Below are positions 6,918-16,164 of a stretch of DNA of 18,741 nucleotides, one piece after another; position 1 is the stretch's first letter, and each line of letters starts with the position of its first letter. The stretch comes from an uncultured Desulfovibrio sp. (GTDB lineage: Bacteria > Desulfobacterota > Desulfovibrionia > Desulfovibrionales > Desulfovibrionaceae). Location of the stretch: contig USBZ01000038.1 in assembly GCA_900553065.1 (NCBI GenBank), positions 1 through 18,741 of the forward strand, written 5' to 3'. The notes beneath the pieces were generated by a model that was given only the letters and a program-made list of their open reading frames with translations, had not been told where the DNA came from and ran no database searches. A program made the translations under genes and the position numbers.

Positions 6918-9581
6918 ATGAAAGTCATACTCGGAAGATATATGGACGGTGGTGCATGGCCGGACGCTCTGCACACAGGTACAACGTCCCCCAGCGCCCA
7001 AGTTGTGGATGGAGTGAAGATATGCGGACCCGCAGGCTTTCTGTCCCTGCTGGAAGAACGCATGGGGCTGCCGGTACCGGATATGCATGGCAGTGAGCGC
7101 ATAGCCTCTGCCTGGCGCGCCCTGAATGATTTCCTCACTCATGAGCCGCACGCCTTTTATGAAAAATCCTTCGGCTGTGACGGTTGGAACACCGCCAAAC
7201 GGGTGCTCCAGCTTCGAGATGAACTGACTCTTGCCGGAGCTTTTGAATCCAGGATCGGCGAGCTCGACGCATGTGCACAGGCCTGCCATAAGGCCGGTCT
7301 TTCCCGGCTTGCTCAATTGTATGAGCTTGAGAACCTCTATGGGCAAAATTTCGGCTCTGGAATGGCAGATCGACTGCGTCTTATCCTGCGCTGCCTGCGC
7401 GATGGCTGGGGGCTGTACGGCCTTGCCGAAGTGGATATGGTCACGCCCCGCGAGTTCTGGCCGACACCATGGCAAAGCCTTTTTGAGCTGATGAAAAGAG
7501 AGGGCGTGGAGTTTGTAGATCGACCACAGCCCGCCGGAACGTTTTCAAGCTCCACAGATACGCAATTCTTCCAGCTGGAAGCCGATAACCTCTCCGAAGC
7601 GGCGGAAGCGCTCGCCGCCGTGCTTGCCGCCCGCGGGGAAGAAGGGGGCTTGGGCCGCACGGTCATTCTGCGGCAGGAAGAGAGCATTGAACTGGACGGA
7701 GCTCTGGATCGCCAGGGCTTGCCGAATACCGGATGCCGTATGCGGACTGTGGCGAGGCCTTATATCCAGATGATACCGCTGTATCTGCGCCTGCAATTCT
7801 TCCCCTTTGAGCCGGAAACGCTGCGTCAGTTCCTGCTTCTGCCCGTAAGTCCGCTGGACGGAAAGCTGGCCCGAAGCCTGCTTGTCGCGCTTCAGCGTGA
7901 GGAGTTCTCACCGTACTTTGATCAGGAGCGTCAGCCGAATCTGGAAGGCTGGCCCGGGGGGTGGCGCAGAGTCTTTCTTGATGAAAAGGGTGTGCCGGAT
8001 GCTCAACTCCTTGAGCAGATACACTGGTTCTGCCCGAAGGAGCGTCGAAGCGGCGGACGTGTCTGTACCCATGATATGGCCGCGGCCGTTCGCACACTCG
8101 GAGCATGGGCCGCACAGTCTGTGCTGAACGAATTGCCGATGACGGCAGAACTTTGTGCCCGCAGCGCAAGAACGCTGGAGAGTATCGGCGGAGATCTAAG
8201 CCGTCAGGATTTTGAAAAAGTGATGGACTCCATACTCGGCGACGGCGAGAAGCTCTCGGAACGCCGTCCGGCCATGCCGTGGACAGTGCTGACATCGCCC
8301 GGTCAGATTTGGAACGGTGCGGATACCGTTGTATGGTGGGATTTTACCAACGACGGCAGTGCCGTGCGTGAGCCGGATACATGGAGCCTCCCGGAAAAAA
8401 ACTGGCTGGCCGCCCATGACTGCCTCCCTGATGATTCCGAATACGAGCGCAAGGCCCGCAAGGCTGCCTCTTTTCAGCCTCTTCGTCATGCCAACGTACG
8501 CTTTATTGCGGTGCGTTCCCGCTTCAAGAACGGTGAGGAAAGCGTGGATCATCCCCTTATGTCCGGTCTGGATAAGGCGCTTTTTCGGCGCGTGGCGGCA
8601 AGGGATGTGTTGAACGGCAAAGGCGAGGGCATCTGGACCGTGTCCTGTGAGGCGGTTCCTGCTCCCGTGCCTGTACCGTCGTGGTCGATCGACAAGGGGC
8701 GCGCTCTGATGCTGCCGGCGAGCTTCTATCCTTCCGGCATCGACAAAATGTTTGCCTGTCCCGCCGCCTGGTATTTTGAAAATATTCTCGGACTCAGGCC
8801 ACAGTCCACCACGTTGTCCGGGGAGGCTGTCCTTCACGGCAACATTGCTCACGACGTCATGGAATACCTGCTCAAGAATCACGCCCCGGCGAACGATCTT
8901 GACAGCCTCCATACCGATATCATGCGCCTTCTTCAGAGCGCTGCCGAAAGAAAAGCTGCCCGACTGGCTCTGCCTGAATACGAACCTCAGCTCCGAGCCA
9001 TGGCTGAACAGCTGGCATCCAGCTACCGTCACCTTGTCCGCCTGATGGAGGAAAGAGGACTGGAATTCCATAGTTCCGAACAGAGCTTTATCGGTGAACT
9101 GGAAGGTATTCCCTGCAAGGGGCGTTACGACCTTGCCTTAAAGCGTCAGGGCGAAGCTGAGCCTTGCCTGGTACTGGATATGAAATGGTCCCGCAAGCGC
9201 ACGTTTCAGGAGCAGATAGAAAAAGGCTTTTCCGTTCAGCTCGCCGCCTACGCATACCTGCTGGCCCATGGCAGGCCCGAAAGCGGAAACACCAGGCCGA
9301 CTTTCATAGATGATGCAGGCTACTTTCTTCTGCCTCGAGAAGAGATTGTTCTCAACTCCAGCGGCGGCACACCGCTTACCCAGCAGTGGGATACGGTATG
9401 TAAGCAATGGGAAAACATGCGCACCGATCTGGAAAACGGCCGGCTTGCTCTCGCGGAAACCGGCAGTAAAAAAGGTTCGCCCTGCGAATACTGTGGATTC
9501 ATTCAACTTTGCGGAAAGACCTTTGTCGATCGGGAGGACGAGTCCTACGAGGACAGGGAGTCCGGGGAGAACTACGCATGA
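6918..9581 (+). CDS. AddB-like PD-(D/E)XK nuclease with iron-sulfur staple
   Basis: An 887-residue protein whose C-terminal third is a RecB-family nuclease of the AddB type. C614 (FACPAAWYF) and C856-x2-C859-x5-C865 form the four-cysteine 4Fe-4S staple. The active site is complete: H645 in GNIAHD, D738 in KGRYD, D754-M-K756 in LVLDMKW, and a QLAAYAYLL helix. The N-terminal two thirds should be a degenerate UvrD-like fold; no Walker A motif is visible, as in several AddB proteins that do not bind ATP. It is shorter than Bacillus AddB (about 1160). With the next gene it should form a dimeric complex that unwinds and resects double-strand breaks. GGAG at 6909-6912 lies 5 nt before the ATG. It begins the four-gene operon. 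Confidence 0.88.
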   Translation: MKVILGRYMDGGAWPDALHTGTTSPSAQVVDGVKICGPAGFLSLLEERMGLPVPDMHGSERIASAWRALNDFLTHEPHAFYEKSFGCDGWNTAKRVLQLRDELTLAGAFESRIGELDACAQACHKAGLSRLAQLYELENLYGQNFGSGMADRLRLILRCLRDGWGLYGLAEVDMVTPREFWPTPWQSLFELMKREGVEFVDRPQPAGTFSSSTDTQFFQLEADNLSEAAEALAAVLAARGEEGGLGRTVILRQEESIELDGALDRQGLPNTGCRMRTVARPYIQMIPLYLRLQFFPFEPETLRQFLLLPVSPLDGKLARSLLVALQREEFSPYFDQERQPNLEGWPGGWRRVFLDEKGVPDAQLLEQIHWFCPKERRSGGRVCTHDMAAAVRTLGAWAAQSVLNELPMTAELCARSARTLESIGGDLSRQDFEKVMDSILGDGEKLSERRPAMPWTVLTSPGQIWNGADTVVWWDFTNDGSAVREPDTWSLPEKNWLAAHDCLPDDSEYERKARKAASFQPLRHANVRFIAVRSRFKNGEESVDHPLMSGLDKALFRRVAARDVLNGKGEGIWTVSCEAVPAPVPVPSWSIDKGRALMLPASFYPSGIDKMFACPAAWYFENILGLRPQSTTLSGEAVLHGNIAHDVMEYLLKNHAPANDLDSLHTDIMRLLQSAAERKAARLALPEYEPQLRAMAEQLASSYRHLVRLMEERGLEFHSSEQSFIGELEGIPCKGRYDLALKRQGEAEPCLVLDMKWSRKRTFQEQIEKGFSVQLAAYAYLLAHGRPESGNTRPTFIDDAGYFLLPREEIVLNSSGGTPLTQQWDTVCKQWENMRTDLENGRLALAETGSKKGSPCEYCGFIQLCGKTFVDREDESYEDRESGENYA

Positions 9582-12500
9582 GTAACGCATCAGCATCCTG
9601 CATGAAGAATGTCGTGGTCAAGGCAAGTGCAGGTACGGGCAAGACGTCGCGCCTTGTGGATCAGTACCTTGTTCTTCTTGGTCTTGAGCCTGCCAACAGG
9701 CCCGCTGAGGGACTGGAACTTACGACGCTGGGCGGTAAGGCCTGCCGGCCGGAGGACATTGTTGCCGTCACCTTTACTCGTAAGGCCGCTGCCGAACTCA
9801 AGGACAGGCTGGGGAAAGCTCTCTACAGACAAGGCTATGCCGATGCCGACAAGGTGGAAGGAGCGTACATCGGCACGGTGCATGGGATATGTCTGCGCAT
9901 CCTTCAGGAATATGCGCTGGAGGCAGGCATATCGCCGGTGGCTGAAGAACTGGCTGAGGAGGATGAGCAGATCATGTTCCGGCAGGCCGTGTCACCGATC
10001 ATGGAGCGATATGCCAGATTGAGCCGCCTTTTTTCGGAGTTCGGCCTTGAGCCTCGCTCTTTCAGCGGCGGCAGGAAGCGCAAGCGCGAGGATGCCCTCA
10101 TGGCTTTCTGCCGTGACCTCGTGTCGCTGGCTCGTGTTAATGGCAAATCCGCCGACGACCTTCGCGCCTTCGGACACGCATCGTGGCTGGAGCTTGAGGA
10201 ACAGATCGAAGCACTGGCTACCTCCGTCACTGCCGAGGGGAGCGGGGAGATAAGCCTTGATCTTATGAAGACCGATCTTCAGGTCGCATGGCGCGAACAG
10301 AAGGAAGAAGCCAATTATGCGCATGTCGGTCAGCGGCGCAAGACCAGCAAGGACAATGGAGATGCCCCTCCGCTCAGCGGCAACGAAAAAAAGCATCTCG
10401 ATTTTGTCAGACAGCTTCCCATATCACATATGCGCTGGAAGAACTGGCTCAGCCTCATAGGACGTGAAGGAGGTGCCAAGGGGAATCTGCCGGACTTCGT
10501 GGCTGCCATGGAAGAGATCGGCAGAAAAGTCTTCGTTCTTCCCGAATTCCGGGAGGATGCCGAGTATCTTGTGACGCAGATGTTCGCCTTCGCCGCAGAA
10601 GCCATGGAATGCTTCAGCCGCTACAAGCAGAGTGCGGGGGTGGTGGATTTTTCGGACATGGAGCGCATGGCCTGCGATGCGCTGGAGAACCCGGCCGTGC
10701 GCGAACGTCTGAACGGGCGTTTCCGCGTGCTGTTCGTGGATGAATTTCAGGATACCAGCCCCATACAGCTACGCATATTCCAGCTCCTGAGAGGCCTGCT
10801 CTCCTGCACGGAGGAGCGACCGGGATGCGTCATTTTTGTGGGGGATGACAAGCAGTCCATCTACGGTTTCCGGGGAGCGGACTCTGAGCTCACCCGAAGC
10901 TGTACCCCTGCGCCGCAGTGGTCATGCGTCACACTGCCCACATGCTATCGTTCCCTGCCGGAGATATGTACCTTTACCAACAGGTATTTCAGTGCGATAC
11001 ATGACGATGAGGGCATCCGCACACAGTTCCTTGACGGGGCGGATGAGCTGACCGTGAAAAGCTGGCTGGACGATCTGGAACGGGCAGAAGAGAAGCGTGC
11101 CATGGCAGGCAAAGTACCTTCTCTGCATTTCTGGCTTACGGGGCGCAGCCGGGGCAGACTGACCGTACAGGAAAAGCTGGACTCACTGGCCCGTCAGGTG
11201 GCCGTCATGTGCGGAAGGCTGGACAGAAACGGAAAACTGGTTCGGATGCAGGGCAATCGGCAGCACTACTGCGTGCCGGACAAAGACAGGGGCGGTGCCG
11301 TACCCCGCGCCGTGACTCCCGGGGACATTGCCATTCTTTGCCGCTCCAACAAGGACTGCATGGGCGTTGCTTCCGCCCTTGAGGCTCTCGGCATCCGCGC
11401 CTGTCTGGAACGGGACGGTTTGCTGGAACATCCTGCCGTGAGTTTTTGTCTTGCAGCCTGCCGTCTTGCCCTTGATACAGGCGACAGTTTCTCAGCGGCC
11501 GAACTGCATAAGGCAGTGCATGGGGGCGAAGGCTGGTTCGATGCTGCGGAAGAGGATGCCAGGGCAAAAGCGGCATGGCGCGCAGCTGTCGAAAAGGGTA
11601 AGAGCCGGCAGGGTGAAGAAAAAGATGGTGAGTCATCCCCTTCCGAAAGTAGACCTGTGGCCCGTCTTACGGCGGAACTGCCGTTCTTTCATCAACTTTG
11701 TCAGGTCCACTCGCGTCTCCCCGTACTGTCTCCTGCTGAATTTCTCGACGCAGTACTTGATGCCGCCCAGTGCTTCCGCAGAGCCGCTGCCGCAGTGCAT
11801 CCCGAGGAGCATCTTGCCAATCTCGAAAGGCTGCGCTCGCTCGTTCGCGAATATGAGAGAGCCATGCACTGCCGTCGAGCCTCGGCGTCGCCGCAGGGCT
11901 GGCTGGACTGGCTGGACGAGCGCGAGCCCGGGCAGGCCTCCGGCGGCGAAGATGCCGTTCAGGTATGGACTTATCATCAGTCCAAGGGGCTGGCGCGTTC
12001 CGTGGTTATCCTGTTCAGTCTCGACAATATTCTTAAGGTCGACGATATCTGGAAAGTCAGAGTGGCGAACCTTGCCGCGTCTCTCTCCGACAGCGCTGAG
12101 CAGTATGGTCGAAACCCGCTTGGGAGCCGGGAACTGCGCTGGTGGCCGAACATTTTTCAGGCAGCCTCTAAGCTGCCCCCGGTCAGGGACTTCTTCGACG
12201 CCGCCAGGGCTACAGCTCGAGCCCGGGCCAGAGCTGAAGCTCTGCGTCTGCTTTATGTGGGCATGACCCGTGCCGAGCATATGCTCGTGCTCACCGGCGG
12301 CAGAACATCCAAAGGTGAACTCTCCGCAGCATGGCTGACGGATTTTTTCTGCGAAGAGAGCGTGGACGCCAGTGGTAAAACGAAAAAGACTTCCGGCTCG
12401 GAATTCAACGACATTCTTGGCAAGCCTGCGGAAAAGCCTGCCCGGAGTCGTAAAAAGAAGGAAGAGTCCTCCGATCAGCACGGGGACGAGCATCCCGATC

Positions 12501-13306
12501 CGCTGGCGGAAAGCTGGGATGGTCGCGCAGCCGAACTGCTGGGCTGTTCTTTCCGCGTGCGTCTGAACTTCGATATATGCGAAAAGCCATGCCAGCCGGA
12601 GGATCTGAGTACCGATGCAGAAACCGGTTCAGATGGCGGCGCCTGTTATCCCAAGGTTCGTCCCCGGGTCGAACGCACCCTTGCCGGGCCGGAAAAGATT
12701 GCCGCAGCTATTTCTGTACAAAGCTTCGCCTCTGCCGTGCCCGTCGGGAACGGCGGAAAGGCATTGCCACGCAAGGAACTGGGCAATATGGTGCACGCAT
12801 GGCTGAACCTTGCCTTTGCCGCCCCCTGCAAGGGGGAGGAAAGAGAGAAACGGCTTACTCGTTTTTGTGGCCTGTGGAACAGGGGGCGCGGCATCTGGCC
12901 TGAAGCTGAAGCTCATCTGCCTGCCATGGCCGATCGGCTGCACGACTTCATACGCAGTCGCCTCGATGCAGACGAAGAAGCGGTGTTCTTCACGGAATGG
13001 CCGCTGATCATGCAAGAGGAGACTGAAGGCTGTACCCGTCTTGCCGAGCGTCGCCTCGACCTGATGGTGGAGGTGCGCCGTTATGGACAGGCTGTGCGCT
13101 GGATGGTCATAGACCACAAATGCGGAGACTACAGCGCCTGTACGGACGATGACACCCTGGCCGCGCATCTGACCGGAACATACGGCGGGCAGATGGCCGC
13201 CTATCTTGCCGCCATGGGCGACATGGGCCGCCCCTGCGAATGCTGGCTGCATCTTCCGTTTGAAGGTAAGATGCTGGAAATGCGTCTGCTGAAACAAGGA
13301 GTATGA
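9578..13306 (+). CDS. AddA-like UvrD-family helicase with RecB-type nuclease domain
   Basis: The 1242-residue protein has all superfamily 1A helicase motifs: Walker A ASAGTGKT (K22), motif Ia VAVTFTRKAAAEL, motif II VDEFQDTSP (D388, E389), motif III GDDKQSIYGFRGAD, motif IV LPTCYRS, motif V TYHQSKGL and motif VI YVGMTRAEH (R898). A charged lysine- and glutamate-rich linker (about 925-975) precedes a C-terminal nuclease with H1073 (GNMVHAW), D1161 (RRLDLM), D1179-H-K1181 and Q1205-x3-Y1209. Length matches Bacillus AddA. The start at 9578 overlaps the previous stop as ATGA, giving translational coupling and hence equal amounts of the two subunits; GGGGAGA precedes it. It should be the motor of an AddAB-type resection complex. 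I leave the symbol blank because orthology to the housekeeping enzyme is not shown. Confidence 0.9.
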   Translation: MSNASASCMKNVVVKASAGTGKTSRLVDQYLVLLGLEPANRPAEGLELTTLGGKACRPEDIVAVTFTRKAAAELKDRLGKALYRQGYADADKVEGAYIGTVHGICLRILQEYALEAGISPVAEELAEEDEQIMFRQAVSPIMERYARLSRLFSEFGLEPRSFSGGRKRKREDALMAFCRDLVSLARVNGKSADDLRAFGHASWLELEEQIEALATSVTAEGSGEISLDLMKTDLQVAWREQKEEANYAHVGQRRKTSKDNGDAPPLSGNEKKHLDFVRQLPISHMRWKNWLSLIGREGGAKGNLPDFVAAMEEIGRKVFVLPEFREDAEYLVTQMFAFAAEAMECFSRYKQSAGVVDFSDMERMACDALENPAVRERLNGRFRVLFVDEFQDTSPIQLRIFQLLRGLLSCTEERPGCVIFVGDDKQSIYGFRGADSELTRSCTPAPQWSCVTLPTCYRSLPEICTFTNRYFSAIHDDEGIRTQFLDGADELTVKSWLDDLERAEEKRAMAGKVPSLHFWLTGRSRGRLTVQEKLDSLARQVAVMCGRLDRNGKLVRMQGNRQHYCVPDKDRGGAVPRAVTPGDIAILCRSNKDCMGVASALEALGIRACLERDGLLEHPAVSFCLAACRLALDTGDSFSAAELHKAVHGGEGWFDAAEEDARAKAAWRAAVEKGKSRQGEEKDGESSPSESRPVARLTAELPFFHQLCQVHSRLPVLSPAEFLDAVLDAAQCFRRAAAAVHPEEHLANLERLRSLVREYERAMHCRRASASPQGWLDWLDEREPGQASGGEDAVQVWTYHQSKGLARSVVILFSLDNILKVDDIWKVRVANLAASLSDSAEQYGRNPLGSRELRWWPNIFQAASKLPPVRDFFDAARATARARARAEALRLLYVGMTRAEHMLVLTGGRTSKGELSAAWLTDFFCEESVDASGKTKKTSGSEFNDILGKPAEKPARSRKKKEESSDQHGDEHPDPLAESWDGRAAELLGCSFRVRLNFDICEKPCQPEDLSTDAETGSDGGACYPKVRPRVERTLAGPEKIAAAISVQSFASAVPVGNGGKALPRKELGNMVHAWLNLAFAAPCKGEEREKRLTRFCGLWNRGRGIWPEAEAHLPAMADRLHDFIRSRLDADEEAVFFTEWPLIMQEETEGCTRLAERRLDLMVEVRRYGQAVRWMVIDHKCGDYSACTDDDTLAAHLTGTYGGQMAAYLAAMGDMGRPCECWLHLPFEGKMLEMRLLKQGV

Positions 13307-13307
13307 T

Positions 13308-15134
13308 ATGGCAACCATGATTCCCTCTGCCATTTCTGCCGATGCCACACCGGGAGAGATGCGGCTTTACCACTTTTTCGCGCGGCTGCCTGTTTCCTTC
13401 ACCGGCTGGATCAACCCTTCGCTGGACGACGTCAATGCTGATTTCGTGCTCTACACGCCGAAGAACGGTCTCATAGTGCTGGAAGTGAAGGACTGGGCAC
13501 TTGATCAGGTCATTGCGGCCGACAAGATGCATGTACAGTTTCGCAGTGGATGGGTGGTGGAGTTGCGCCACTGTCCGCTGGGGCAGTCGCAGATGTATTT
13601 GAACCGCCTGAAAAGCATGTTCCAGCTTCCCGGCAGCGGGAGATTCCTTCTGCCCCTGAGCTGTGGCGTGGTTTTCCCGAACATACGTCGTAACGAGTTT
13701 GAGGCACGCCTGCGCCGCGACAGCTCTGTGGCCGATCTTACTGATCCTCGTACCACGATTTTTGCAGATGACCTTGAACGCCTTGAAAAAAGCGCCGACA
13801 GGGGAGCGGATTTCCAGAGCTTTCTTGACAGTCACTTCTTCTGTCGCTTCGGCTATGAACACAGTCTGAATCTCGTGAACGCGGTGAAAGACAGGCTGGG
13901 TAGGGCCCTGATCATGGAACTGCCTTCCTGCGACTGGAAAACCGGCGAAAAGCGGCTTGTCACTCTGGACGAAAATCAGGAGAGCGAGGCACTGAGCCTT
14001 TCCGGAGGGCGGCGTCTTTTGCGCGGTCCGGCAGGCAGCGGCAAAACGCTCATTCTTGTGCGCCGTGCAGAGGAACTTTTGCGTAAAGGCCTGTGCAAAA
14101 ATATTCTCTTTCTCTGCTATAACTATTCCTTCGCGAATTATATCAGGAGAATGCTCTCTGCCAAGGCCGTGCCGCTGGGCAAACAGGCCGGCGTGGAAGT
14201 GGTGCAGATTTTTGATCTGCTCTCCCGCATACTTGGTGACAGAGTAGAAGAGAAGGAAACGACGGCGTATTATGATACCGTGCAGACACTGGCTCTCGAG
14301 GCTCTGCGCGGAGGGCATCCTCTGCGGGAATATTGGGATGCCGTTATGGTGGATGAGGCACAGGATTTCACTCCCATGATGGTGGAAGCCGTGGAGCTGT
14401 TGCTCAAACCCGGCGCTCCGTTGCTGGCGGCCATGGATTCGGAACAGCATTTGTATGCGGCCAGTTCCCCTGAAGCATGGCTGACACTGCCCGGAATGAA
14501 GACTGCCATGCTGAAAACCCGCTACCGCTGTACTCGGCAGATCATGGGCTTTGCCGAAGACTGGCTGGACTTGGACGAGTATGTCTCCGACACAACGCTC
14601 GGTGTGATCGAGGGCGAAATGCCCCTCGTGCTCATGGCAGACTCCGAAGAGGAGGCCGCTCAGAAGGCCGCAGCCCGTATCACGGAGATGCGCCGTCTTG
14701 GTATGTCTCAGGGCAGTATGGCGGTGCTTTATGCCAAGTCCGGCAAAAATCTGCCGGGTCTGCTTCGTAAGGCGCTTTCCCATCAAGGTCATCTGTGGGT
14801 CTGGCCAGTGGAGGATGCCCGCGCCAAGCGTCGCTACGATATTACCCTCGATTCCGTGACGGTCTCCACCATACACAGCATGAAAGGCATGGATTTTGCT
14901 CACGTCACGCTGGTACTGCCGCGTTCACTGGCCAGAGGGCGCGAAGGGAGCCTGCTTAAGCGGCTGGATGAACGTCGTGCAGCATGGGAGAAGCGGCGCA
15001 GTTCGGCAAGGTCGGAAAGTACGGGGCGTACCGGCGAGGCTCCCGACCTTTTCCGGTCGCTTGTTTATGTAGGAATGACCCGTGCGCGTCAGAGCCTTAC
15101 GGTTATCTGGTACGGCGAGAATACGGATAAATAA
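13308..15134 (+). CDS. NERD nuclease domain fused to UvrD-like helicase
   Basis: A 608-residue protein. The N-terminal NERD domain (about 15-130) has the PD-(D/E)XK residues D45 (NADFVLY) and E59-V-K61 (VLEVKDW), then GQSQMYLNRLK and CGVVFPN. The helicase part carries Walker A GPAGSGKT (K246), Walker B VDEAQDF (D349, E350), RYRCTRQI, STIHSMKGMDF and YVGMTRARQ (R592). Such NERD-helicase proteins are widespread but poorly understood; relatives occur on plasmids and in defence loci. The ATG lies 1 nt after the AddA-like stop, with AAGGAG at 13296-13301, so it is surely co-transcribed. The compact helicase lacks the large insertions of AddA, suggesting a separate enzyme rather than a subunit of the same complex. 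Confidence 0.88.
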   Translation: MATMIPSAISADATPGEMRLYHFFARLPVSFTGWINPSLDDVNADFVLYTPKNGLIVLEVKDWALDQVIAADKMHVQFRSGWVVELRHCPLGQSQMYLNRLKSMFQLPGSGRFLLPLSCGVVFPNIRRNEFEARLRRDSSVADLTDPRTTIFADDLERLEKSADRGADFQSFLDSHFFCRFGYEHSLNLVNAVKDRLGRALIMELPSCDWKTGEKRLVTLDENQESEALSLSGGRRLLRGPAGSGKTLILVRRAEELLRKGLCKNILFLCYNYSFANYIRRMLSAKAVPLGKQAGVEVVQIFDLLSRILGDRVEEKETTAYYDTVQTLALEALRGGHPLREYWDAVMVDEAQDFTPMMVEAVELLLKPGAPLLAAMDSEQHLYAASSPEAWLTLPGMKTAMLKTRYRCTRQIMGFAEDWLDLDEYVSDTTLGVIEGEMPLVLMADSEEEAAQKAAARITEMRRLGMSQGSMAVLYAKSGKNLPGLLRKALSHQGHLWVWPVEDARAKRRYDITLDSVTVSTIHSMKGMDFAHVTLVLPRSLARGREGSLLKRLDERRAAWEKRRSSARSESTGRTGEAPDLFRSLVYVGMTRARQSLTVIWYGENTDK

Positions 15135-15156
15135 AAGAAGAAGGGCAGATTTGGCT

Positions 15157-16164
15157 ATGGCTTTTGACAGAGATATATGCGGAATAGACTCCTCTTCCGT
15201 GGCAGATGCGTCTTCCATTACTTCTGCCATGCGGTCCCGTGCGCAGGGGTGTCTCATGGGACAGATCGCGGGCGATTCGCTGGGCAGTCTGGTAGAATTC
15301 ATGGATCGCGACACGATACGTCTGCGTTATCCGGACGGAGTGCGATTTCTGGCAGACGGGGGTACCTACAATACGCTGGCGGGGCAGCCTACGGATGACT
15401 CTGAAATGGCGCTGCTGCTCGCCCGCAAGCTGGTGGAAATACGACGCTACTGTGCCCAGCAGATGGGCAAGCAGTATCGTTACTGGCTCAGTACGGATCC
15501 TTTCGACGTAGGGCGCACGATAGCCGGAGCGCTGCGCGGCAAGCCGAGCTCTGAGAGTCAGGCCAACGGCGCGCTTATGCGCGTAAGCCCGCTTGGCATT
15601 TTCGGCGCGGGACGTGCGCGGGCGGATGTCATGAAATGGGCCGGAAAAGACGCCGCTCTCACGCATGGGCATCCTGTTTGCGCACAGGCAAACGCCCTGT
15701 ATGCGGCACTCATCGCCCATGCCGTAAGGGAAGGGGGAACCGGCGCAGAGCTCTATGAAACACTTCTGGGCTGGATGAAGCGTATGAAGCTTGAAGCCCC
15801 TCTGCGTGAAGCTGTGGAACGTGCCGCCGATCAGCCTCCTCACGACTATATCACGCATTTGGGCTGGGTGCTCGTTGCGTTTCAGAATGCCCTGTGGCAG
15901 ATGCTTCACGCACCTGGCTTCGAGGAAGGTGTGGTGGACACCGTCATGCGTGGAGGCGATACCGACACCAATGCTGCCATTGCCGGCGCGCTTCTCGGCG
16001 CCGTATACGGTATCGAGGCTGTGCCTGCCCAGTGGCGAGAATCCGTTCTATCCTGTCGACCGGCCGAAGGTCGTGCGCCCAATCCGCGGCCTGAAGTGTT
16101 CTGGCCCACGGATGCTTTGGATCTGGCGAATGCTCTGCTGGACGCGGGTTTTGAGAAGAAATGA
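15157..16164 (+). CDS. ADP-ribosylglycohydrolase family protein (DraG/ARH type)
   Basis: A 335-residue helical protein with the family's metal-binding motifs: GCLMGQIAGDSLG near the N-terminus, T79-D80-D81-S (the TDDS/T motif), SQANGALMRVSPLG, THGHPVCAQAN, and GGDTDTNAAIAGALLGA containing D268 and D270. These enzymes use two Mg or Mn ions to remove ADP-ribose from proteins, nucleic acids or small molecules. The substrate here is unknown and no ADP-ribosyltransferase gene is present in the window. The start is uncertain: an ATG at 15157 has AAGGG about 11 nt upstream, while a TTG at 15151 in the same frame has better 5-nt spacing. It follows the NERD-helicase gene by 22 nt and ends the operon inside a terminator hairpin. 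Confidence 0.9.
   Translation: MAFDRDICGIDSSSVADASSITSAMRSRAQGCLMGQIAGDSLGSLVEFMDRDTIRLRYPDGVRFLADGGTYNTLAGQPTDDSEMALLLARKLVEIRRYCAQQMGKQYRYWLSTDPFDVGRTIAGALRGKPSSESQANGALMRVSPLGIFGAGRARADVMKWAGKDAALTHGHPVCAQANALYAALIAHAVREGGTGAELYETLLGWMKRMKLEAPLREAVERAADQPPHDYITHLGWVLVAFQNALWQMLHAPGFEEGVVDTVMRGGDTDTNAAIAGALLGAVYGIEAVPAQWRESVLSCRPAEGRAPNPRPEVFWPTDALDLANALLDAGFEKK

Noticed and set aside
13107..14903. 598-codon open frame on the - strand opposite the NERD-helicase gene
   Set aside because: The + strand encodes intact NERD and helicase motifs across the same bases; the antisense translation is histidine- and glutamine-rich shadow sequence.
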